Assembly: GCA_020636935.1 (NCBI GenBank)
Contig: JACJWW010000018.1
Coordinates: forward strand, 1 to 31,157
Direction: 5' to 3'
Length of the DNA: 31,157 nucleotides
Source: Nocardioidaceae bacterium
GTDB taxonomy: Bacteria; Actinomycetota; Actinomycetes; Propionibacteriales; Nocardioidaceae
The notes below the pieces were generated by a model. That model did no database searches. It saw only the letters and a list, made by a program, of their open reading frames with translations, and was not told the DNA's origin. Made by a program: the position numbers and the translations under genes. Within the stretch, counting starts at the first letter, position 1. Every line of letters starts with the position of its first letter. This document shows positions 1 through 6,675 of the stretch, piece after piece.

Positions 1-131
1 CAGACCAAATAGCTGGTGAACGCGCCGGGGTGCTGGAGCTTCCGTGAGCCATCGGTGACCAGGAAGCAAAGCCAGGGGAGCGCCAGCGACATGGCGGCTA
101 GGAGGAGGCCTCTCACCCGCATTTCGATCAT
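1..131 (-). CDS. N-terminus of an unidentified exported or membrane protein (partial)
   Basis: Only about 43 residues lie inside the window; the rest runs off the left edge. The reading begins MIEMRVRGLLLAAMSLALP and continues with a hydrophobic stretch (LLLAAMSLALPWLCFLV), which fits a signal peptide or first membrane segment. The ATG at 131 is preceded by GAAAGG on the minus strand at a good distance; a second ATG in frame at 122 is possible. A TTGACA on the minus strand at 191-186 lies upstream, but I found no convincing -10 at standard spacing. The family cannot be named from this fragment. Confidence 0.5.
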   Translation of the reverse strand, partial: MIEMRVRGLLLAAMSLALPWLCFLVTDGSRKLQHPGAFTSYLV

Positions 132-144
132 GATGAACCTTTCA

Positions 145-164
145 TTTGCTTATGTTTGCTTATG
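145..164. repeat. Perfect tandem repeat of 10 bp (TTTGCTTATG x2) in a divergent spacer
   Basis: The decamer TTTGCTTATG occurs twice head to tail at 145-154 and 155-164, between the divergent genes that start at 131 (minus) and 278 (plus). One unit equals about one helical turn, so a protein bound to both copies would sit on one DNA face. The rest of the spacer (165-277) holds a minus-strand TTGACA at 191-186 and a TAGAAT at 176-181, but no complete promoter that I can defend. A role as operator is inference. Confidence 0.6.
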
Positions 165-277
165 GAAGCGGATATTAGAATAGATTGTCAACAGGTTGTT
201 TGCGCATGTGGCCTGATTGTGGAAAAGTCGGGTCTGCGGGGAGATGACGACCCGATTCCCCGTGTCAGGAGGTGAAG

Positions 278-814
278 ATGGGTTGGGAACAGCAGTTGTT
301 GGCGTTCTTCGATGACCTTGAGCAACAGGCATCAGGGTTGGCACTGGCCAATCGCGAATCAGAGGTTGCCGAGCTCGCAGTCGCCGAATACGCCACCGTC
401 TCTTTTGCTTCACGTCTGCATGCTTCGGTGGGGAGCAGAGTCAGCGTGCGCGTTGCTGGTGGTCAACTCCTGGTCGGTGACTTGGCCCGGGTCGGTGCTG
501 ACTGGATCCTCTTGCAGGGGGCTCCCGAGGAGTGGATCGTGCCGCACTGGGCGATTGCCAGTGCCGTGGGCCTGTCAAGGCATGCTGATGCCGTGACCGG
601 TGCTTCTCCATTGGCAAAGCTCTCGCTCAACTCGGTACTTCGCGGGTTGGCCGCGAGTCGCGAGGAGTGCGTGCTCTTCTGGGCAGATCAACAACAGTTG
701 ACCGGTGTCTTTGAGCGGGTTGGCCGCGATTTCGTCGAGCTTGCTGCCGGCGATAGAGGGCAAGTGCACGTGTTGCCCTTGGGATTGCTCAGCTCATTGA
801 GAGGCCGCTCATGA
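278..814 (+). CDS. Conserved actinobacterial protein with two Sm-like segments, function unknown
   Basis: This 178-residue protein has no signal peptide or membrane segment. The ATG at 278 has AGGAGG at 267-272, five bases upstream, so it is preferred over the in-frame GTG at 272. Residues about 52-98 and 128-174 follow the same pattern: alternating hydrophobic residues, a Gly in L.G.L/V, then (R)VG.D with hydrophobic residues, then VP or LP followed by a short hydrophobic end. This resembles an internal duplication of a small Sm/LSm-like beta barrel; it is a visual comparison, not a profile match. The protein precedes a HTH gene and cpaB/tadZ, so a link to the Flp pilus locus is possible. 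Function unknown. Confidence 0.75.
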   Translation: MGWEQQLLAFFDDLEQQASGLALANRESEVAELAVAEYATVSFASRLHASVGSRVSVRVAGGQLLVGDLARVGADWILLQGAPEEWIVPHWAIASAVGLSRHADAVTGASPLAKLSLNSVLRGLAASREECVLFWADQQQLTGVFERVGRDFVELAAGDRGQVHVLPLGLLSSLRGRS

Positions 815-822
815 AACTCAGA

Positions 823-1074
823 TCACTCGAACTCACTGAGCGCGGGCTCTTTGGCCTCCACGAATGGATGACTGCTGGTGAAGTCCTTCGTCTGCTGGTA
901 TGCCTTGGCGATATAGGCCTCAAGGGCAGCATTTTCGACACGCCACTGCCCGCGTCCGCCGATCTTGATCGCTGCGAGCTCTTCGCGGCGTACGAGTGCA
1001 TAGACCTGAGAGCTGGAGATGTTGAGGACTTCGGCCACATCGGCGAGGGTCAAGAAGCGTTGTTCAGCGGCCAT
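823..1074 (-). CDS. Helix-turn-helix DNA-binding protein of the excisionase/BldC (MerR-like) type
   Basis: This small protein has 83 residues. Residues about 7-55 (FLTLADVAEVLNISSSQVYA... then KIGGRGQWRV...LEAYI) match the winged HTH of the excisionase/MerR-like family: a TLADVAEVL first helix, a recognition helix with S..VY.LVR, and the wing sequence G.GQWR. The C-terminal 28 residues are polar and look disordered. It lies antisense between the Sm-like protein gene and cpaB, convergent with the former (8 bp between the stops) and divergent from the latter. It has no clear Shine-Dalgarno. BldC-type proteins bind tandem direct repeats head to tail; a regulatory role at this locus is inferred from position. 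It has no integrase partner, so I do not call it a phage excisionase. Confidence 0.85.
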   Translation of the reverse strand: MAAEQRFLTLADVAEVLNISSSQVYALVRREELAAIKIGGRGQWRVENAALEAYIAKAYQQTKDFTSSHPFVEAKEPALSEFE

Positions 1075-1150
1075 ATGGCCAACTTTGCCATGGGATGCCT
1101 GAGTTTTCGATCATTGGACGGTCATCTTGTGGATTTGGAAGGAGTCTGAG

Positions 1151-1831
1151 ATGTCAAAGAGGTCAGCGTCGGTGACGCCGACGGGCCCCCAGGGCTCCGC
1201 GCCCGCCATTCGAAACAAGCGGCCCAGTTGGCGTGATCCGCGGATCATTGCCGGGGTCGTACTCATCGCGGCTTCGGTCTTGATCGGAGCCAAGTTGATG
1301 GCCTCGCTAGATGACACCGTGGGGGTCTGGGCCCTGCGCACAGACCTGTCCAAGGGCAGCAAGATCGCCGACTCGGAGTTAACCGTGACCCAGATCAGAT
1401 TCACCGATGCGGCGACGGCAGACCTGTATGTCAGCGCAGATGACGAGATCGCCTCTGACACCAGCATCAACCGAGACCTGCAAGCCGGCGAGTTGTTGCC
1501 ACGGTCAGCTATTGATGCTGAGCCACGCCAAGAGTTGATTGAGGTCCCGATCAGTGTGGAGAGCGCCAACTTGCCCGCCACCGTGAGGCAGGGCTCGACT
1601 GTTGACGTGTGGGTGACGTCAAAGTCCGCTGGTGCTTCACGACCCGACACTGCCGCGACCTTGGTCTTGCCCGAAGCGCTGGTGATCGCGGTGCCAACCC
1701 GGTCTGATTCATTTGCGCCTGAGTCGAGCAAACAGGTCATCCTTGGAGTCCCAGCCAAGGACTCCCAAGAGCTTGCCGATGCCCTAGGAGTGATGTCTGA
1801 GGGCAGCATTGTCATCACCAGGAGACGCTGA
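1151..1831 (+). CDS. cpaB: CpaB/RcpC-like SAF-domain protein of Flp pilus assembly
   Basis: The protein has 226 residues. A short basic cytoplasmic part is followed by one membrane segment at about 31-51 (RIIAGVVLIAASVLIGAKLM), then a SAF domain at about 55-120 (VWALRTDLSKGSKIADSEL..., ending with a LPRSAI-type motif) and a C-terminal RcpC/CpaB-like region (VPISVES... LPATVRQGSTVDVWVT...). The ATG at 1151 has GGAAGGAG at 1139-1146 upstream, so the longer in-frame start at 1127 is less likely. In this family the protein sits in the envelope and helps assemble or gate the Flp/Tad pilus. It is followed immediately by tadZ (1 base between stop and ATG). Its normal partners tadA-tadC are 17 kb away in this window. 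Confidence 0.85.
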   Translation: MSKRSASVTPTGPQGSAPAIRNKRPSWRDPRIIAGVVLIAASVLIGAKLMASLDDTVGVWALRTDLSKGSKIADSELTVTQIRFTDAATADLYVSADDEIASDTSINRDLQAGELLPRSAIDAEPRQELIEVPISVESANLPATVRQGSTVDVWVTSKSAGASRPDTAATLVLPEALVIAVPTRSDSFAPESSKQVILGVPAKDSQELADALGVMSEGSIVITRRR

Positions 1832-1832
1832 G

Positions 1833-2981
1833 ATGGCAGCTACGCCGATCCTGCTGGCAGCCTCTGGGCAACCGTGGGAGAGCCAGGTCTTGGAAATGCT
1901 CGAGGCTGCCAGGATGCCCGTGCTCAAACGCTGCGTTGATCTCACCGATCTCTTGGCATCTGCAGCCACGGGGCAGTCGCAGCTAGCTGTGCTCTCTGAC
2001 CAGTTGATGGGCCTGGACGCCGATGCGGTCATGCGCTTGCTGCGTTGTGATGTGCGTCCAATTGTGATCGGTGATCAGGACTTGAGCGGCATCGGGATCC
2101 AAGACTCACTTTCGGTCGAACGGATTGAAAAGTTGGTCGAAGTGATCTTGTCGACCCAAACAGTCAAACTGATAGCTGATCCCGATCGCCCTGACGTGTT
2201 GCCCGCGCAAGAGGCATTGGGGCGCGTGGTTGTGGTTCATGGGCCAAATGGTGCTCCAGGGCGCAGCCTGATCGCGACCACATTGGCCGCCATGCAAGCG
2301 CGTGAGCACCCCACCGTCCTGATTGACGCTGATCCTCAAGCAGGGTCACTTGCTCAGTCGCTCGGGATCCTCGATGAAGTCTCAGGGCTGCTGGCCGCAG
2401 CCCGCTTGGCCAATACCGGCGGGCTCGACGAGGAGTCGTTTGCCAGGTGTCGACGGAGGTTGGGAGCCAAACTGGACGTGCTTACCGGTCTCCCTCGAGC
2501 CGATCGCTGGACCGAGCTTCGAGCGGGAGCCATGGAGAGCATCATCGGCCTGTCCCAAGCGGTTGGTGACGTGGTGGTTGACTCTGGGTTCTCTTTGGAG
2601 GCTGACCAAGACTATTCAAGGACCGCCGGCCGCAATCAAGCCACGATTGATTCTGTTGCGTGTGCTGACCAGTTGGTCCTCGTCGGTAGTGCAGAGCCTG
2701 TCGGGTTGTCCCGACTGACCCGTTGCCTCGTGGGCCTGTCCGAGCAAACCTCAGCTCCGGTGCATGTGGTGGTCAATCGGATGCGAGACTCCTTGGGATG
2801 GCACAGACGTGACATCCAAGACCTCATTTACACCTACGCTGCGCCTGCCTCGGTGACCTTTGTGCCCATGGATCTCAGTGGCGTCGACAGGTCTGTGGTG
2901 GCTGGTAGGTCGCTGGTAGAGGCAGGCAAGAGCCCGGTCGTCAAGGCTCTGGAGCCGCTGCTGCAGCAAATCATGAGCTGA
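1833..2981 (+). CDS. tadZ: TadZ/CpaE-like MinD/ParA-family protein with an atypical Walker A
   Basis: A 382-residue protein. Residues 1-115 form a receiver-like N-terminal part, as in CpaE/TadZ; residues from about 130 form a MinD/ParA-type domain (RVVVVHGPNGAPGRS... VLIDADPQAGSLAQ). The deviant Walker A normally reads KGGxGKT; here it is G137-P-N-G-A-P-G-R-S145, so both the signature and the phosphate-binding lysines are missing and Arg144 stands at the second place. The DxD after the switch strand (D165, D167) is kept. TadZ proteins localise the pilus machine to a pole. The ATG at 1833 directly follows the cpaB stop. The gene overlaps the stop of the convergent membrane-protein gene by 11 bp. 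Confidence 0.83.
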   Translation: MAATPILLAASGQPWESQVLEMLEAARMPVLKRCVDLTDLLASAATGQSQLAVLSDQLMGLDADAVMRLLRCDVRPIVIGDQDLSGIGIQDSLSVERIEKLVEVILSTQTVKLIADPDRPDVLPAQEALGRVVVVHGPNGAPGRSLIATTLAAMQAREHPTVLIDADPQAGSLAQSLGILDEVSGLLAAARLANTGGLDEESFARCRRRLGAKLDVLTGLPRADRWTELRAGAMESIIGLSQAVGDVVVDSGFSLEADQDYSRTAGRNQATIDSVACADQLVLVGSAEPVGLSRLTRCLVGLSEQTSAPVHVVVNRMRDSLGWHRRDIQDLIYTYAAPASVTFVPMDLSGVDRSVVAGRSLVEAGKSPVVKALEPLLQQIMS

Positions 2982-4287
2982 ACAACAAGAACAGCCCCAC
3001 AGTCGTATAACCGACCATGGTCGCCATCATTGCCAACTGCCCTGTCAGTCGATGGGGCTTCGGGATCGTCGAAACGGCGCGGTCGTGAGCCATCACCGCT
3101 CCCAAGATGTGCCCCACCACGATCGCTGCGACCTTCGTGATGGCCAGTGGGGTAGGGAAGTTCGACAAGCCATAGTGCAGTTGCCACGACGCAGTCCCCA
3201 ACAAGTTCGATCCCTGAGCCAACGGATCGCTCAACTGAATCAGGGTCTGTTGGCTCATTTGGTAGAAGTACGTCAGATAGTGCGCCACGAAGTAGCCCAC
3301 GATGATCGGTATGACCGATGAGGCATACAGGTTGGGCAAAGCTTGCTTCGTGGTCTGGGCGCTCGGTGTGGCACGGGCAGCCATCGTGAAGGTGACGGCG
3401 ACGAAGACGCAGAAGCCAATCAATCCAAGGGTGTTCATCGCTTGTTCATGACCTGCCAGTGGGGAGGTCATTGCGTACCACCTGCTGGTTGCCTTGAACG
3501 AGTCAAATGCCGTTGACCCCAGCAGCACCGAGACCACAGCGACGAGACCGGGTGCAATCTCCACATGAGCCAAGTTGGCCAGCGGACTCCGCACGAGTGG
3601 TCTTCCTTTGGGGTCGCGGCCCCAGATGGAGAGTTTGCCGATCAACGTGGCGAATACCTCGAAAGGATCAGCGCGAGCAAACCAAATGTCCCCGAAGGCA
3701 GCGGCACCGACCAGCATGGCGCCTGCATAGATCGCCAACCAGAGCTGCACCGATGAGACATAGGTGCTGTTGGGGTTCACGAGCTCTTGCCAGACGAATC
3801 CGAAGAGCCCCAGAGCCGCAGGCCAGTAGCCGAGTCTGCCTGGATAGGACGCCAAGCCTTTGTCAGCCTTGATCCCGATCATCTTGGTCGCCAGCAGGTG
3901 CAGGGTGCGCAAAGGGCTGAGCAGGCGCACGATCGGCCCGAACAACAACGATGCCGGCACCAGACCCACCCACACCAATACGTAAAAGATTCCCAAGGTG
4001 GGGTTTGTGATCAGATCGGGCCCGAAGATCATGGCCCAAGTTGCATAGCCGAAGAAGACGAGCCCAAGGCCACGAATGCTCCATCGGAAGCCAGGACTGT
4101 CCAGGGCGGCGCCCATGGCCGTGGGCAGCAGTTTGCCGTGTTGGTGCCCGTAGTACCTCGGTTCGCGCCAGGCGACCACCAAGATTGCGAATGAAGCCAC
4201 CAGTGCGGTGACTCCGGCGATTATGGCTGCTGGGAGTGGGATCGGTAGGTCGGTGGCACCGCCGATGCCGTGCGTGGGCGCAAGCAA
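2971..4287 (-). CDS. Polytopic membrane protein, conserved in actinobacteria, function unknown
   Basis: About 438 residues with roughly ten hydrophobic segments, beginning with PLPAAIIAGVTALVASFAILVVAW and ending with TMVGYTTVGLFLLF. Conserved-looking polar motifs are WREPRYYG after the first segment, LSPLRTLH, and GDIWFARADPFEVF followed by a SIWGRDPKGRPLVRSP loop. I see no transporter or protease signature. The open frame extends to an ATG at 4392, but that part overlaps the upstream lipoprotein gene (stop at 4305) and looks non-coding, so I place the start near a TTG at 4287 (LAPTHGIGG...), coupled to the lipoprotein gene. The start is uncertain. It forms a two-gene unit with the cupredoxin-like lipoprotein; a joint role in metal or redox handling is only a guess. 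Confidence 0.75.
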   Translation of the reverse strand: MLAPTHGIGGATDLPIPLPAAIIAGVTALVASFAILVVAWREPRYYGHQHGKLLPTAMGAALDSPGFRWSIRGLGLVFFGYATWAMIFGPDLITNPTLGIFYVLVWVGLVPASLLFGPIVRLLSPLRTLHLLATKMIGIKADKGLASYPGRLGYWPAALGLFGFVWQELVNPNSTYVSSVQLWLAIYAGAMLVGAAAFGDIWFARADPFEVFATLIGKLSIWGRDPKGRPLVRSPLANLAHVEIAPGLVAVVSVLLGSTAFDSFKATSRWYAMTSPLAGHEQAMNTLGLIGFCVFVAVTFTMAARATPSAQTTKQALPNLYASSVIPIIVGYFVAHYLTYFYQMSQQTLIQLSDPLAQGSNLLGTASWQLHYGLSNFPTPLAITKVAAIVVGHILGAVMAHDRAVSTIPKPHRLTGQLAMMATMVGYTTVGLFLLFSS

Positions 4288-4304
4288 AGACTTGACCAGG
4301 CCGG

Positions 4305-4697
4305 TCAGCGGACCTGGAGCTTGAAGACGAGTGCTCCTGAGTGGTGATCCTCGATCTCGACCACTCCTGGGCGAGGGATTTCCAACTCCCAACTCGACTG
4401 ACCCTTGGGATAGGAGATGGTCCGCTCAGGGGTGCTGTGCACGTGCAGCTCGCCTGGTTGATCTGCGGAGATCTCCAGTGTGAGTGGCTGATTGACCTTT
4501 AGCTGCACGATCTTGCCCTCGGGCGTGATCTTTCCGGACACGACTTTGACCTGCTCCACCCTGTGCGTGGGCGTGGCGGTGGGACTGGGCTTGAGGGTGG
4601 GACTGGCTGAGTTGCCGTTGTCGCCACATGCAGTCAGAGTCGCGGCCAGAGCGAGTCCAACCAGTGACGTGGTGACCAGTCGATTGCGGGGGATCAT
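4305..4697 (-). CDS. Lipoprotein with a cupredoxin-like C-terminal domain
   Basis: The 130-residue product starts MIPRNRLVTTSLVGLALAA and has a lipobox ending LTAC, so it should be exported and lipid-anchored at the Cys. A Pro/Thr/Ser-rich linker follows, then a beta-rich domain (VQLKVNQPLTLEISADQPGELHVHS ... broken by ISYPKGQ ... ending GVVEIEDHHSGALVFKLQVR) that resembles the cupredoxin fold seen in iron and copper uptake lipoproteins. Candidate metal ligands are the HVH and DHH histidines; the classical Cys/Met blue-copper set is not visible. The ATG at 4697 has AAGGAAG upstream; the longer frame to 4772 lacks a ribosome site. It is divergent from the acyltransferase gene and lies upstream of the membrane-protein gene with which it probably works. 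Confidence 0.8.
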   Translation of the reverse strand: MIPRNRLVTTSLVGLALAATLTACGDNGNSASPTLKPSPTATPTHRVEQVKVVSGKITPEGKIVQLKVNQPLTLEISADQPGELHVHSTPERTISYPKGQSSWELEIPRPGVVEIEDHHSGALVFKLQVR

Positions 4698-4791
4698 CAG
4701 GCTTCCTTGCGGTATCGGTGTGTGGCGCTGCAGGGTCGTCATGTCAGAATCGCACACGTCGACAAGTTGCAATCCTGAAGGGGTGACTCAG

Positions 4792-6216
4792 ATGGTCGAA
4801 CGCCTGCGCCCAGCAGACGTGCGGATCTTGAATGCGGACTCTCGAGAGACGCCCATGCACAACGCCACCTTGGAGATCTTCGAGCCAGGTGAACGACCCT
4901 TCACCTATGAGTCGCTCATTGAGCATGTGACTGACCGGATCACCTACGCGCCGCGTTATCGGCAGCGAGTCCTCCGCTTTGCCAACTTGGCCACACCAGT
5001 CTGGATTGACGACGAAGACTTCGATGTCTCCTTCCACATTCATCGCTCCGCGCTGCCCAAGCCCGGCACGCTCGATCAGTTGCGTGGCATGACAGCACGC
5101 ACCATGACGCGCCGCCTGGATCCTGACCGACCGTTGTGGGAAATGTTCTTCATCGAGGGGCTGGAGGGCGGCCGGGTGGCGATCTTGTCCAAGACCCACC
5201 ACCTGTTGGTTGACGGGGTTCGCTCCATCGATCTGGGCCAGGCGCTATTCGATACTGACCCCGGGCCACACGATCGGGTGCCCGATGAATGGCAGCCACG
5301 GCCTAGGCCAAGTCAGGCCAAGTTGTTGGGCGAAGTCGTCAGCGGGAGTCTGATCAGGCCCTGGGAGGCCACCAAGCACGCGCTTGAGGAGATGGAACGT
5401 TCGGTCTCCTCGGTCTTCGACATCGGGGGCACCGTGAATTCATTGGCCACCGTGATGCTCTATCGCGCTGATCGCCAGGACTCTCCCTTCAACCACGACC
5501 CGTCCACGCAGCGACGCGTGGAGTTCGTGCGCACTGACCTGAGCGACTACAACAAGATCAGACATGCTCACGGTGGCACGGTCCATGACGTGATCTTGGG
5601 CGTGCTCACGGGCGCGATCCGTGCGTGGTACATGACCCGGGCCGAGTCGGTAGCCAACGGGAGACGAGTGCGTGCGCTGGTGCCGATGAGCGTTGAGTCT
5701 GAGACAGAGGCCAGCCAGATCGGTGCAGAAGTGGTCGGTCATCTCGTGGACCTTCCGATTGGCGAAGTCTCACCCGTGGTGCGGCTCCACCAGGTGTCCT
5801 ATGCGGTGCGCGCCAATGTCGAGCGCGGCAAGGCAATTGCAGCTTCGAGCATGGCTCGACTGCCTGGTTTTGCGCCCACGACCTTCCATGCGTTGGGGGC
5901 CCGAGTGGCGGCGAGCAATGCCACGGCTGGTGTCAACCTGGTGATCACCAATGTGCCCGGTCCGCAGTTCCCGATGTACCTCGCTGGCGCGAAGATGACT
6001 GAGACCTTCCCGGTGCCCACCTTGCATCCTGGTTTTTCGTTGAGCATTGGAGTCACCTCCTACGACGGGCAGGTCAGCTATGGGCTCACCGGAGATCGTG
6101 AAGTCCTTGCTGATCTCCACCTGCTCGGCCAATGCATCCAAGAGGCTCTGGAGGAGTTGCTGGAGTCCACCAGCGGCCTGCGCACGAGGGCTGCCCGGGG
6201 TCGCAAACGACCATGA
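4792..6216 (+). CDS. Wax ester synthase/diacylglycerol O-acyltransferase (WS/DGAT) family protein
   Basis: A 474-residue protein, the usual length for the family. The active-site motif HHxxxDG is present as HHLLVDG at 136-142, preceded by the PLWEMFFIEGLEGG.VA block (114-130). The C-terminal half carries the expected PMSVE.E..., NVPGPQFPMYLAGA (around residue 385) and SYDGQVSYGLTGD motifs. The enzyme class transfers acyl-CoA to fatty alcohol or diacylglycerol, making storage lipid. The ATG at 4792 has GAAGGGG at 4777-4783; an in-frame GTG at 4783 is too close to that site. The next gene overlaps by 4 bases (ATGA), suggesting co-translation. Substrate preference cannot be read from the sequence. 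Confidence 0.93.
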   Translation: MVERLRPADVRILNADSRETPMHNATLEIFEPGERPFTYESLIEHVTDRITYAPRYRQRVLRFANLATPVWIDDEDFDVSFHIHRSALPKPGTLDQLRGMTARTMTRRLDPDRPLWEMFFIEGLEGGRVAILSKTHHLLVDGVRSIDLGQALFDTDPGPHDRVPDEWQPRPRPSQAKLLGEVVSGSLIRPWEATKHALEEMERSVSSVFDIGGTVNSLATVMLYRADRQDSPFNHDPSTQRRVEFVRTDLSDYNKIRHAHGGTVHDVILGVLTGAIRAWYMTRAESVANGRRVRALVPMSVESETEASQIGAEVVGHLVDLPIGEVSPVVRLHQVSYAVRANVERGKAIAASSMARLPGFAPTTFHALGARVAASNATAGVNLVITNVPGPQFPMYLAGAKMTETFPVPTLHPGFSLSIGVTSYDGQVSYGLTGDREVLADLHLLGQCIQEALEELLESTSGLRTRAARGRKRP

Positions 6217-6647
6217 CCCGCTGCTATCTGCCAGTGGACTTGAGCGACTTCGAAGCAACGGTGACCCAACATGAGGTCCGGGCTTCTCACGGCCACGCAG
6301 TGACCCCTTGGCTTCGCGCGGCTTGGCCTGAGGCAGATGATGATGACCTTGAGTATGCCGCGCTGATGGCTGCTGCCGCAGAGTCCGCGAGCCGCATGAC
6401 AGTGACTGCGTTGGACCACTTCGGGCATCGCGTTGTCTTGGTGGTCGATGCGGATGTGCTTGATGAAGCCGATGATTCCACTTCTGTGGAGATCGCCACT
6501 CCGGTGGCATGGGCGCGACTGGCCGCAGTCCAGGCAGACCCTGATCCGATTGCCTTGGACGATGGTGATGATGCCGACTTGGGCTGGTTTGCCAATCAGG
6601 AAGCGGAGTGGTTGCTGGAGCGGATAAAGGGCGATCCATCGACCTGA
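6213..6647 (+). CDS. Small conserved acidic protein of unknown function
   Basis: The product has 144 residues. It starts MTRCYLPVDLSDFEATV at the ATG that overlaps the acyltransferase stop (ATGA, 6213-6216), so it is probably translationally coupled. It is acidic (PEADDDDLEYAALMAAAAESA; LDEADDSTSVEI; DDGDDADLGW) and ends LGWFANQEAEWLLERI, a pattern common to a family of unknown function in actinobacteria (I believe DUF6912; not checked). There is no signal peptide, membrane segment or catalytic motif. It lies 28 bp before pruA. Confidence 0.8.
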   Translation: MTRCYLPVDLSDFEATVTQHEVRASHGHAVTPWLRAAWPEADDDDLEYAALMAAAAESASRMTVTALDHFGHRVVLVVDADVLDEADDSTSVEIATPVAWARLAAVQADPDPIALDDGDDADLGWFANQEAEWLLERIKGDPST

Positions 6648-6675
6648 GTGCGTCCTTCGTGGCAACATCGCCAAT

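Noticed and set aside
4298..4392. ATG at 4392 as the start of the membrane-protein gene
   Set aside because: The extra 35 residues overlap the lipoprotein coding end and read like an off-frame shadow (RSGRDRGSPLRS).
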